In this document: piece after piece, positions 46,326-54,792 of the stretch
Position numbering within the stretch: position 1 is the first letter of the stretch
Layout: the number at the start of each line of letters is the position of its first letter
Assembly (NCBI GenBank): GCA_002438635.1
Contig: DJPX01000027.1
Span: 1-58,542 of the forward strand
Origin: Bacteroidales bacterium UBA6401
Lineage (GTDB): Bacteria; Bacteroidota; Bacteroidia; Bacteroidales; UBA932
Direction: 5' to 3'
DNA: 58,542 nucleotides
Program-made: the position numbers and the translations under genes
The notes under the pieces: model-generated
Database searches by the model: none
Told to the model about the DNA's origin: nothing
The model's input: only the letters and a program-made list of their open reading frames with translations

Positions 46326-46957
46326 TTCTCTACAAACTTTATCTTGTTATAATCACGTGGTTTAGCCTCTGGAGCCTCGTCAGGATATCCTACTGCTATA
46401 ACAATTTGAAGACGATAGCCTTCACTAAATCCGAGTTTATCCAAATACGGTTTTGCTGCAGGGTCTGAATTCATATACATGGCAGGACTACCCATTATAC
46501 AAGTACCGAGGCCTAAAGACTGCGCGGCAAGACATATATTCTCACTCATAAGCCCTACATTCTGTAAAAGCATGCCTGAAGGATCATCGGCAGGAGATGC
46601 TATAAATATTGCTGCCGTAGCATTACGGAATGCATTACGAAAGCCTGGTTCATCAGTTCTTATCATCTGCGGCATCTTTTTTTTCATAAGCTCTGTAAGG
46701 TCAGTGAAATACTCCTGACTATCAACTATTCTCACCTCCCATTCCTGCTTATTCATAGCATTAGGAGCATTGACGCCACACTGAGCAATCTTCAACAGTT
46801 TTTCTCTTTCTACAGGCTGATCCGTATAATGACGGATAGAACGCCTGGACATAATAGCCTCAATTACAGGATTTTCCATATCTGCATTTTCATTTTTACC
46901 TTGAGCGCAGCTAACCAACGCGCAAAGTGATAGTACTATTAAATGTAATTTGTTCAT
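46322..46957 (-). CDS. Nitroreductase-family lipoprotein
   Basis: About 211 residues. The ATG at 46955-46957 starts a lipoprotein signal (LIVLSLCALVSC); the longer start at 46969 adds four residues. The mature part is a full nitroreductase (FMN) domain: AIMSRRSIRHYTDQPVER, APNAMNKQEWEVRIV, and LGLGTCIMGSPAMY. Members reduce nitro groups, flavins or quinones using NAD(P)H. Membrane anchoring outside the cytoplasm is unusual for an NAD(P)H enzyme but recurs in Bacteroidota. It is convergent with the split fimbrillin gene. Confidence 0.87.
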   Translation of the reverse strand: MNKLHLIVLSLCALVSCAQGKNENADMENPVIEAIMSRRSIRHYTDQPVEREKLLKIAQCGVNAPNAMNKQEWEVRIVDSQEYFTDLTELMKKKMPQMIRTDEPGFRNAFRNATAAIFIASPADDPSGMLLQNVGLMSENICLAAQSLGLGTCIMGSPAMYMNSDPAAKPYLDKLGFSEGYRLQIVIAVGYPDEAPEAKPRDYNKIKFVEN

Positions 46958-47003
46958 ATACGCAAACATAAATATTTTTCATCTGTATTCCAAACAATAT
47001 GCT

Positions 47004-49796
47004 CTAGCCAAAGATTATCTTGAGCGGGGGATTACTCTCAAGATATGGCCCCACATCCTCTGGTGGGCCGACATATACGACTTCACCACCCCTCTCTCCC
47101 GCATCCGGGCCCAAATCAATAATATAATCTGCCGCTTTTATGACATCCGGATTATGCTCTACCACTAAAATGGAATGCCCCATTTCGAGCAAGGCATCAA
47201 AACTTTTCAGCAGTTTGTCCACATCGTAAAAATGCAATCCCGTGGTAGGTTCATCGAAAATAAACAACGTTCTACCCTTCCGTGATTTTTCTTTTCCGAG
47301 GGAAAGGAAATAGGCCAATTTTATACGTTGGCTCTCACCCCCAGAAAGCGTAGAAGAACTCTGGGCCAATTTCAAATAATCCAGACCCACATCCACCAGA
47401 GGCTGCAGGCGAAGTGCTATCTCCTTTGCCTCGCTCTCCGGGGCACTTCCAAAGAAGGAAATCGCCTGTGCGACAGACATATTCAAAATGTCATCGACGT
47501 TTTTGCCTCTATATTTGACTTCCAATATATCCGATTTAAACCTTTTTCCTCCACATTCTTCACACACCATAGTTACATCCGGCATAAACTGCATAGGTAT
47601 AGTAACCACGCCTTCTCCCTGACACTCCGGACATCGGCCCCCGTCTTGATTAAATGAAAACCACGATGGACCGAACCCAGAGAGCCTAGCAAGAGGCTGA
47701 TCTGAAAGAAGTTTACGAATTAAATCATATACTTTTAAGTATGTAACAGGGTTACTCCTGGTACTTTTACCTATAGGATTTTGATCTACATACTCTACCG
47801 AACTAATCCTGTCTAAATTACCATCAAGTGCTCTAAATGCACCGGGATTATCTCCGCTGTCATTCAAATGTCTATATAGAGCAGGATAGAGGATATCCCC
47901 CACCAGTGTCGATTTGCCCGAACCAGATACACCACTCACCACCGTCAGCACGCCCAAGGGGACACGTACATCTATGTTTTTTAGATTATGCTCCATCGCC
48001 CCTTTCACTTCGATAAAATAGTTCGGCTTTCGTTTTTCTCGATGATATCTTTCCCTCTTACCTTGAAGGTACTGAAGCGTAAGAGACTTACCCACAACTT
48101 CTTGTGGTAATGCATCAGAATAGTGCCCCTCAAACATCACTTCTCCACCATTGATCCCGGCCAAAGGGCCCATATCTATCAGGATATCAGCCGCACGGAT
48201 TATTTCTTCGTCATGTTCGACGACTATGACAGTATTACCCAAATCCCGTAACCTAATGAGCACTTTCAAAAGATTCCGAGTATCTCGCGGATGAAGTCCC
48301 ACCGAGGGTTCGTCGAGCACATACATAGAGCCTACAAGCGAACTTCCCAGGGCTGAAACCAGATTAACTCGCTGGCTTTCTCCACCAGACAACGTATTAC
48401 AACTTCTATTAAGCGTAAGATATCCCAAGCCCACATCTTCCAGACATCTTAATCGATCGGTTATCTCATTGTGCGCTTCCTTAACTATCTTCCATTCACT
48501 GTCGTTGTATGCCAATTTGGTGAAAAATTCATAGGCCTTCTCCACGCTCATAGACAAAACTTCGCTGATATTTTTCCCGCCAACTCTTACATATAACGCT
48601 TCCTTTTTCAAGCGAGAACCGTGACACGCAGGACATACGGTCCTTCCGCTGAACCTGCTGAGCATGTACTTGTATTGTATTTTATACTTCTGCGTTTCAA
48701 CCCACTCAAAAAACTCGTTTATCCCTACTATGGTGTTAGGATTATCCTTTTCGCTTCGTGAATTCCAGATAACATCCTTAGACTTCTCGTCCAACTTGCA
48801 ATATGGAGCGAAAATATCTATCCCATAACGAGATGCATTATTTACGAGTAAGTCCTTGAACCAGCCCATCTTCTCTCCCCTCCAACAAGCTATCGCTCCA
48901 TCATAAATGCTTTTAGTTTTATCTGGGATAACTAAATCCTCGCTAATTCCTATAACTTTTCCCAAACCGCCGCATACAGGGCACGCACCCAAAGGGCTAT
49001 TGAAACTGAACATGTAGTCATTGGGCCGAGAAAAGACCATCCCGTCTCTTTCAAATCTTTCACAAAAGCGCTTTATCTCCCCGTCCACACTTAGAAACAT
49101 CTCCCCGTTCCCCACCTTAAAGGCATCGTTTATAGAAGCCAATAACCTAGTGTTATCGGAAAAGTCTTTAAAACGATCTATCAACAAGAAAGTTTCCTGT
49201 TGGAATACATGCTGTCCGCTTGCAAGGAAATCATCTATGCGCACCACTTCACTGCCTATTAGCAATCTGCTATATCCCTGCTCTTTCAAATACAAAAGCC
49301 GAGATACAGGGTCTTCTCCCCATTCCCCTTTCGAAAGCACATAAACTGTACTGATATTCGCCTCGTGCTCGTGGAGCCAGTCTATAACATCCGATGGGCT
49401 ATCACTTCGCACCTCCTGACCGGAAATAGGACTAAAAGTTCTGCCTATCCTTGCGTATATCAAGCGAAGGTAATCGTAAATCTCTGTTGTGGTGGCTACC
49501 GTCGAGCGAGGGTTCTTTATATTCACCTTCTGCTCAATGGCCACGGCAGGAGGGATGCCTTCGACATAATCGACATCCGGTTTACTCATCCTTCCAAGAA
49601 ACTGTCGAGCATACGAACTCATACTCTGAGCAAAACGGCGTTGGCCCTCTGCGAAAAGCGTATCGAAGGCAAGCGAAGATTTGCCCGAACCAGAAACTCC
49701 TGTCACCACTACAAGTTTGCTGCGAGGTATAGATAGGGAAATATTTTTCAGGTTATTTACCCTGGCATTCTTTATTATGATGCTATCTCCACTCAT
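47004..49796 (-). CDS. uvrA: Excinuclease ABC subunit A
   Basis: A 930-residue nucleotide-excision-repair ATPase. Two ABC modules each with Walker A (GVSGSGKSSLAFDTL near 33 and GVSGSGKSTLVGDIL near 620) and signature (LSGGESQRVNL, LSGGESQRIKL). Zinc-binding pairs include CPVCGGLG, CPACHGSR, CPECQGEG and CEECGGKR. ARQFLGRMSKPDVDYVEG is the UvrB-binding region. Length is normal. It follows murQ by 61 bases on the same strand and may be in its operon. Confidence 0.95.
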   Translation of the reverse strand: MSGDSIIIKNARVNNLKNISLSIPRSKLVVVTGVSGSGKSSLAFDTLFAEGQRRFAQSMSSYARQFLGRMSKPDVDYVEGIPPAVAIEQKVNIKNPRSTVATTTEIYDYLRLIYARIGRTFSPISGQEVRSDSPSDVIDWLHEHEANISTVYVLSKGEWGEDPVSRLLYLKEQGYSRLLIGSEVVRIDDFLASGQHVFQQETFLLIDRFKDFSDNTRLLASINDAFKVGNGEMFLSVDGEIKRFCERFERDGMVFSRPNDYMFSFNSPLGACPVCGGLGKVIGISEDLVIPDKTKSIYDGAIACWRGEKMGWFKDLLVNNASRYGIDIFAPYCKLDEKSKDVIWNSRSEKDNPNTIVGINEFFEWVETQKYKIQYKYMLSRFSGRTVCPACHGSRLKKEALYVRVGGKNISEVLSMSVEKAYEFFTKLAYNDSEWKIVKEAHNEITDRLRCLEDVGLGYLTLNRSCNTLSGGESQRVNLVSALGSSLVGSMYVLDEPSVGLHPRDTRNLLKVLIRLRDLGNTVIVVEHDEEIIRAADILIDMGPLAGINGGEVMFEGHYSDALPQEVVGKSLTLQYLQGKRERYHREKRKPNYFIEVKGAMEHNLKNIDVRVPLGVLTVVSGVSGSGKSTLVGDILYPALYRHLNDSGDNPGAFRALDGNLDRISSVEYVDQNPIGKSTRSNPVTYLKVYDLIRKLLSDQPLARLSGFGPSWFSFNQDGGRCPECQGEGVVTIPMQFMPDVTMVCEECGGKRFKSDILEVKYRGKNVDDILNMSVAQAISFFGSAPESEAKEIALRLQPLVDVGLDYLKLAQSSSTLSGGESQRIKLAYFLSLGKEKSRKGRTLFIFDEPTTGLHFYDVDKLLKSFDALLEMGHSILVVEHNPDVIKAADYIIDLGPDAGERGGEVVYVGPPEDVGPYLESNPPLKIIFG

Positions 49797-49857
49797 TTAA
49801 TCTAACAATTTGAAAAAGCCCTTTCATCCCCCGTTCTCTACACTGTTCTTAAGGAAA

Positions 49858-50664
49858 TCATCTCGATAAGGAATCTAATGCAGCACGCACGGAACCATAC
49901 TTTAAAAGCAGCTCTTTAGCCTGCTCGTAATCGGTAATACCCGAGCCATCCATAATCATCTTCGTGCCACGATCCACAAGCTTTGCGTTAGACAACTGCA
50001 TATCTATCATTTTATTCCCTTGAACATGCCCCATACGAATCATAACAGCAGTAGATATCATATTGAGTATCAGTTTCTGTGCGGTTCCAGACTTCATTCT
50101 TGTACTTCCAGTTACAAATTCCGGCCCTACTACCGCTACTATAGGAATTTCAGCAGCTTCAGCCACTGCAGAATCTGGATTACAACAAATGCAAGCAGTA
50201 AGAAGCCCGTGCTTTCTAGCGGTTTTTATCCCTCCCACCACGTATGGAGTACTCCCGCTCGCGGCAATGCCCACCAGTGTATCCTCTGGTTTGGGAGAAT
50301 ATGGTTCCAAGTCTTTCCAAGCACCATCTATCTCATCTTCAGCTCCTTCTACAGCCTTTCTTATGGCGCTATCCCCACCAGCGATAAGTCCTATGAATAG
50401 ATCGAATGGGGCACCATAGGTAGGAGGTATTTCAGAAGCATCCACTATTCCCAATCGTCCTGATGTCCCGGCACCGATGTAAAACACTCTTCCTCCCCTT
50501 TTCATTCGCTCTACTATACGCTCTACCAATTTCTCTATTTGGGGTATACACTTACCCACAGCGATAGGTACACTGCAATCTTCTCTGTTTATCCCTTCCA
50601 ACAATTCTCGAACGGACATCTTGTCCAAATCGGAATATCTGGATGAACTTTCAGTTACTTTCAT
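49858..50664 (-). CDS. murQ: N-acetylmuramic acid 6-phosphate etherase
   Basis: A 268-residue SIS-domain lyase that removes lactate from MurNAc-6-P to give GlcNAc-6-P. The sugar-phosphate-binding GAGTSGRLGIVDASEIPPT (near residue 62), the EGAEDEIDG segment holding a probable catalytic Glu, and GSTRMKSGTAQKLILNMIS are typical of MurQ. It overlaps the kinase gene upstream by 4 bases. Its product is the substrate of the PUL NagA. Confidence 0.94.
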   Translation of the reverse strand: MKVTESSSRYSDLDKMSVRELLEGINREDCSVPIAVGKCIPQIEKLVERIVERMKRGGRVFYIGAGTSGRLGIVDASEIPPTYGAPFDLFIGLIAGGDSAIRKAVEGAEDEIDGAWKDLEPYSPKPEDTLVGIAASGSTPYVVGGIKTARKHGLLTACICCNPDSAVAEAAEIPIVAVVGPEFVTGSTRMKSGTAQKLILNMISTAVMIRMGHVQGNKMIDMQLSNAKLVDRGTKMIMDGSGITDYEQAKELLLKYGSVRAALDSLSR

Positions 50665-51506
50665 TCTCCTTGTGTTTTATAATACTCTATCAAGGCATCT
50701 ATCGGTGCCTTCATTATTTTTTTCACCCTAATATTCTCAGCAGCACATAAATCTAATAACCACTCCTGAAATTTAAACGCTACAGACCCGACGAACCCTA
50801 CCTGTTTATCAGAGAACCCTTCATAACGCATAACATTACGCACTAAAAATTCATTAAACCCACGTTTTACCAAAGATTCTATATAAGGGTCTGCAGAATT
50901 TCTAGCAGCGAACAAGCAAAACTCTGCCAGATATGCAGCCGGTCGATCCTCACGATACACCCTACTAACTATCTCAGGATATGTGAGTTTATATTCATCT
51001 TCCATTTTTTCAAGCAAAGGTTCAGGCATAATCCCCTTTATATAATCGCTCAGCAATTCTTTTCCTATCCAGACCCCGCTTCCCTCGTCGCCTAGGATAA
51101 ATCCTCCTGCTTTCACACTTGATAAAATCTTGCCATCTTCGTAGAGACAACTGTTAGAGCCCGTCCCAAGAATACAAGAAATGCCTTGTTCCTTTCCAAA
51201 CAAGGCCAATCCACTTGCCAACACATCAGAAAGGATCTCCACCTTAGCATCGGGCCACACTGCATTAAAACAATCTCTAAGCCGCGTGCACATCTGCTCA
51301 CCCACTACCCCAGCACCGAAAAAATGAATAGAATCGACCTTGGGGACAACAGGGAGAATTTCACCTGACAAAACCGCCACTATGGCTTCATCACTTACGT
51401 GGGCAGGATTAATCCCCATTGTTTTCAACCTACCCACCTCTCCATTAGGAGTAAAATACGCCCAATCAACCTTGGTACTGCCACTATCTGCTATTAATAT
51501 CATCAC
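50661..51506 (-). CDS. BadF/BadG-type amino-sugar kinase, probable MurNAc kinase
   Basis: A 281-residue ASKHA-fold kinase: phosphate-1 motif IADSGSTKVDW at the N-terminus, GTGSNSCLY near 120, GDEGSGVWIG near 143 and a GFVGSVAFKF segment near 250. Family members phosphorylate GlcNAc or MurNAc. In Tannerella forsythia the same gene order (SSS transporter, kinase, MurQ) is known for MurNAc uptake, so MurNAc is the likely substrate. A wider range including GlcNAc would also supply the kinase missing from the PUL. The start of the gene overlaps the transporter stop by 23 bases. Confidence 0.86.
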   Translation of the reverse strand: MMILIADSGSTKVDWAYFTPNGEVGRLKTMGINPAHVSDEAIVAVLSGEILPVVPKVDSIHFFGAGVVGEQMCTRLRDCFNAVWPDAKVEILSDVLASGLALFGKEQGISCILGTGSNSCLYEDGKILSSVKAGGFILGDEGSGVWIGKELLSDYIKGIMPEPLLEKMEDEYKLTYPEIVSRVYREDRPAAYLAEFCLFAARNSADPYIESLVKRGFNEFLVRNVMRYEGFSDKQVGFVGSVAFKFQEWLLDLCAAENIRVKKIMKAPIDALIEYYKTQGE

Positions 51507-52953
51507 TTTTTTTACTTACAAACCATAACCCGATAAAAGTCAAGGCTCCATTAATTATCAATAAACTAAAGCCCAAATCAAAACCAAATGTTCTTCGCAG
51601 CAACACATTTAGTGCCAAACAAATCAATGGAGATGCCCCCGCTATATACGGAGATGCCCCATCCTTAACTTTACGCTTTGTTAAAATACCGAAGAAAAAC
51701 ATACCTAAAAGAGGTCCGTATGTATAAGAGGCCAATTTGTAAACCAAATTTACAACTGCATCATTGCTCAATACATATAGCCCCACTAAAAGCACAAAGA
51801 AAACGGCTGCCATAGCGGCATGCACTCTTTTTCTGGTTCGCTCTTCCTTCGTATGTAAAAAATCCACACAAAAAGATGTAGTCAGTGATGTAAGAGCGGC
51901 CCCTGCCGAAGGATAACTTGCTGATATAAGCCCTATAAGAAAGAATACACCCAAGCCTACGCCAAAATACCTACTAGCGATAGTAGGAAACATCTCATCC
52001 GTCTTCGTAATGCCCATAGCCTCGAAACCTCCACGTGAAGAAACAAACACACATAAAAGTGCGCCCAAAAGGAGGAAGAAGAAATTAACCACTACTATTA
52101 TTATTGAAGTCGTGTACATGTTCTTCTGAGCCGCCTTTATATCTTTGCAAGCCAGATTTTTCTGCATCATGGATTGGTCAAGGCCTGTCATGGCGATGGT
52201 AACAAATATTCCTGAAACGAACTGCTTTACGGCATTGGTAGCATGTCCCCAATTCCAGTCAAACATAGCCACATAAGGGGAAGATGCTACGCCCTCTACC
52301 ATATCTTTGGCGTTCCAATCCATACTTTTACAAATGTGGTATATAGTTAAGCCCACCGCCAGCAGCATAAATGTAGTTTGAAGAGCATCTGTCCATATTA
52401 TTGTCTTCACCCCTCCCTTGTAGGTATAAAGATAGAGTAAGGTGAGAAACAGCAATGCGATCAGAGCGAACATCCATACCCCGGATTCTTGAAGATGTCT
52501 TGGCAAAAAAGAAAATAACACTACTATAACCACAAAAATTCTGACGGCAGCGCCTAGAATTCTGGAAATCATAAACACTGTGGTTCCTGTTTTGTATGTT
52601 TTCACCCCGAACCTCTCTCCCAGATATGTATAGATAGAGGTCAAATTCATTTTATAATATAGCGGCAGCAACACCTTAGCTATAACGATATAACCCACCA
52701 CAAAGCCTAACACGAGGGGCATATAGAAAAAATTCTGCACCCACACATTTCCAGGCACAGAAATAAATGTAACCCCTGATATGGAAGCCCCTACCATACC
52801 ATAGGCAACTAAAGGCCAAGGAGCCTTATGTTCTGCTCCGAAAAAAGAGTTTTTATTTGCATTCCTACTTGTGTAATAGGATATTGCGAACAATACCGCA
52901 GTGTAGGCTACAAACACTACCACAAACCAAAATAAAGGAAAATCATGCACCAT
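51484..52953 (-). CDS. Sodium:solute symporter, probable MurNAc transporter
   Basis: About 489 residues and 13 hydrophobic segments, SSS family. YGMVGASISGVTFISVPG near the N-terminus and GLISASYPSAGAALTSLTTS near 320 are family marks. The ATG at 52951-52953 gives a sensible start (MVHDFPLFWFVV); the longer frame begins with a TTG at 52971. A TAAATTTG box lies at 52967-52960 on this strand, close enough to the ATG to make a very short or absent leader. In T. forsythia the orthologous gene with its kinase imports MurNAc without a PTS. Confidence 0.86.
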   Translation of the reverse strand: MVHDFPLFWFVVVFVAYTAVLFAISYYTSRNANKNSFFGAEHKAPWPLVAYGMVGASISGVTFISVPGNVWVQNFFYMPLVLGFVVGYIVIAKVLLPLYYKMNLTSIYTYLGERFGVKTYKTGTTVFMISRILGAAVRIFVVIVVLFSFLPRHLQESGVWMFALIALLFLTLLYLYTYKGGVKTIIWTDALQTTFMLLAVGLTIYHICKSMDWNAKDMVEGVASSPYVAMFDWNWGHATNAVKQFVSGIFVTIAMTGLDQSMMQKNLACKDIKAAQKNMYTTSIIIVVVNFFFLLLGALLCVFVSSRGGFEAMGITKTDEMFPTIASRYFGVGLGVFFLIGLISASYPSAGAALTSLTTSFCVDFLHTKEERTRKRVHAAMAAVFFVLLVGLYVLSNDAVVNLVYKLASYTYGPLLGMFFFGILTKRKVKDGASPYIAGASPLICLALNVLLRRTFGFDLGFSLLIINGALTFIGLWFVSKKSDDINSR

Positions 52954-53091
52954 AACTCGCAAATTTAACAAATATTTATCGCTTTAGTAAACAGACATAT
53001 TCTATTTTTAAAAAAGTTACAAATCGACGGGTTAAATTAAAAGATTGGCACATTTTTTACGAAGAATTGTGTAAAAGCATATTTTTTGTAG

Positions 53092-53099
53092 TATTTTTG
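53092..53099 (+). promoter_or_regulatory. Putative -7 promoter box for the CDP-alcohol transferase operon
   Basis: TATTTTTG matches TAnnTTTG, with TTGTG about 22 bases upstream (53067-53071). It implies a transcript start near 53106 and a leader of about 120 bases, which holds the three hairpins annotated next. Confidence 0.5.
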
Positions 53100-53105
53100 T
53101 AACAA

Positions 53106-53228
53106 AGTGGCATGTTGATTTCGCGTACATGCGAGTCTTGAGGTTATGTATTCAAGGCTTCGTGTGACTTTGTTTGAGTCTATGCGCATTTGCATATTAT
53201 TGTTTGTAACTGATTAACATATAAAACA
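53106..53228 (+). promoter_or_regulatory. Structured 5' leader of the CDP-alcohol transferase operon
   Basis: Three stems follow one another in the predicted leader: 53110-53115 with 53127-53132 (6 bp), 53133-53141 with 53152-53160 (8-9 bp with two G:U pairs), and 53181-53186 with 53191-53196 (5 bp plus a G:U pair, 4-base loop). There is no open frame of note and I do not recognise a known riboswitch. The order stem-stem-stem before a membrane-lipid gene suggests a regulatory leader or a small RNA. Confidence 0.45.
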
Positions 53229-53927
53229 ATGGAGATAAAACAATCCAATAGAATTCAAACGTCTATTATCAATGCAGCAGAAAAAAAGGCATTGGTCTTT
53301 TTAGCAGGCAAACAGCCTAAATGGGTGACGTCAGACCATCTTACCTTTTTAGGATTCATAGGGGCGCTGATTATAGGTGCTGGCTATATTCTCACAAACT
53401 GGAACATAAATTGGCTTTGGCTAAGTAGTTTCGGATTTTTTGTAAATTGGTATGGAGACTCTCTGGATGGAACGCTTGCGAGGGTTAGAAATCAGCAAAG
53501 GCCTATATATGGGTTCTATTTAGACCACACAATAGATGGAATTAACGAGTGCATTATGTTCTTATGTATAGGATTCTCTGCCCTGCTCCATCATCCGGGA
53601 ATAGCCATAGCAGCACTCATACTCTACCTTCTTTTAAGTATGAACGTGGATGTTAATGCACACCTTAAAGGAGAATTCAAGCTTACCTACATCAAATTAG
53701 GACCTACTGAACTTAGAATAATAATGGTTATAATCAACACTCTACTGGTTCTTATCCGTCCTCTGCGCGAATTCTCATTAGAACTTACACTATTTAACCA
53801 TCCTGTTCAATTAGGATTATTCGATATAATAGGAGGAGTAATCGTAATCTTATTGTTATGCGTTTACCTAACTACCATATACAATGACGCGAAATATTAC
53901 GCTAAGATAGACCCACGTAAAAAATAG
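53229..53927 (+). CDS. CDP-alcohol phosphatidyltransferase family protein
   Basis: A 232-residue membrane enzyme with about six hydrophobic segments. The defining motif is complete: DSLDGTLARVRNQQ followed by GFYLDHTID (Dx2DGx2ARx8Gx3Dx3D), near residues 78-104. Transfers a phosphatidyl or similar group from a CDP-linked donor to an alcohol in phospholipid synthesis. The acceptor (glycerol-3-P, inositol-P, serine or other) cannot be told. Four bases before the acyltransferase gene, so both may act on one lipid. Confidence 0.9.
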   Translation: MEIKQSNRIQTSIINAAEKKALVFLAGKQPKWVTSDHLTFLGFIGALIIGAGYILTNWNINWLWLSSFGFFVNWYGDSLDGTLARVRNQQRPIYGFYLDHTIDGINECIMFLCIGFSALLHHPGIAIAALILYLLLSMNVDVNAHLKGEFKLTYIKLGPTELRIIMVIINTLLVLIRPLREFSLELTLFNHPVQLGLFDIIGGVIVILLLCVYLTTIYNDAKYYAKIDPRKK

Positions 53928-53931
53928 CTCA

Positions 53932-54792
53932 ATGGCTGAAGACTTATACACTAAAGAAATAATATGCGAGGCAGCCCCCTTTTTCAAGACAAAAGGGGGT
54001 TCTGTAATTTTTAATGTAATAGAAAAACTTACTAAACTTGACAAGCTTAACGAAGGATACAGAGAATGCAGTTTATATGAGGGCCCTGATTTCGCAAGAG
54101 CCTTTATGGATAAATTCGGCATAGATTACACTGTAGGTGGAATGGACCTTAATAATCTTCCCAAAGGGCCATTCATCACCATAAGTAACCATCCTTACGG
54201 AGGAGCAGACGGATTGGCATTGGTAGATCTAATCGGTCACATACGGCCAGATATGAAAGTGATGGTCAATAAGATATTGGGATTGGCCAAAAGAATGAAA
54301 GGCAATCTCATAACCGTAACTCCCACTGGCGATGAAAAGAAAGCGGCCACGAAAGACAGCATAAATGGGGTAAAACAGTGCATAGAACAGATAAATAACG
54401 GAGGTGTTCTATCGCTTTTCCCATCAGGAGCCGTATCAGATCTCAAGCCGAAGGAAGGCTGGATCATTAGAGATCGAGATTGGCAGATGGGAGCCATAAA
54501 ACTCATAAAAAAACTAAATGTCCCGGTAGTTCCAATTCGCTTTTTTGATAGGAATTCCAACTTCTATTATTTATTGGGCTTAATTGACTGGAAAATAAGA
54601 CTTTTCAAGCTTCCTAGCGAACTTATGAATAAAAGGGGGAAACAGATGCGCATCGGCATTGGCCAGACCATTGAGCCTCAGCAGTTAAGCGCCTTCGACT
54701 CTGTAGAATCCCTTAGAAGTTTTCTTCGCGAAAGTGTATATGGTATGACCTTGCCTAATAATTTCAAGACTAGGGATGAACTTCATTTATAG
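53932..54792 (+). CDS. Lysophospholipid acyltransferase (PlsC/hemolysin-like)
   Basis: A 286-residue acyltransferase. The catalytic NHx4D box is NHPYGGADG near residue 87, with the second conserved region SLFPSGAVSDLKPKEGW (usual FPEG) near 163 and VPVVPIRFFDRNS near 200. The first ~70 residues are typical of the Bacteroidota branch found next to lipid or ornithine-lipid genes. It overlaps the NamZ-like gene start by 17 bases. Confidence 0.87.
   Translation: MAEDLYTKEIICEAAPFFKTKGGSVIFNVIEKLTKLDKLNEGYRECSLYEGPDFARAFMDKFGIDYTVGGMDLNNLPKGPFITISNHPYGGADGLALVDLIGHIRPDMKVMVNKILGLAKRMKGNLITVTPTGDEKKAATKDSINGVKQCIEQINNGGVLSLFPSGAVSDLKPKEGWIIRDRDWQMGAIKLIKKLNVPVVPIRFFDRNSNFYYLLGLIDWKIRLFKLPSELMNKRGKQMRIGIGQTIEPQQLSAFDSVESLRSFLRESVYGMTLPNNFKTRDELHL

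Noticed and set aside
52972..53228. tRNA or known riboswitch in the divergent gap
   Set aside because: No cloverleaf with a CCA-type end or TTCGA-like loop and no recognised riboswitch core; only the three simple stems described.
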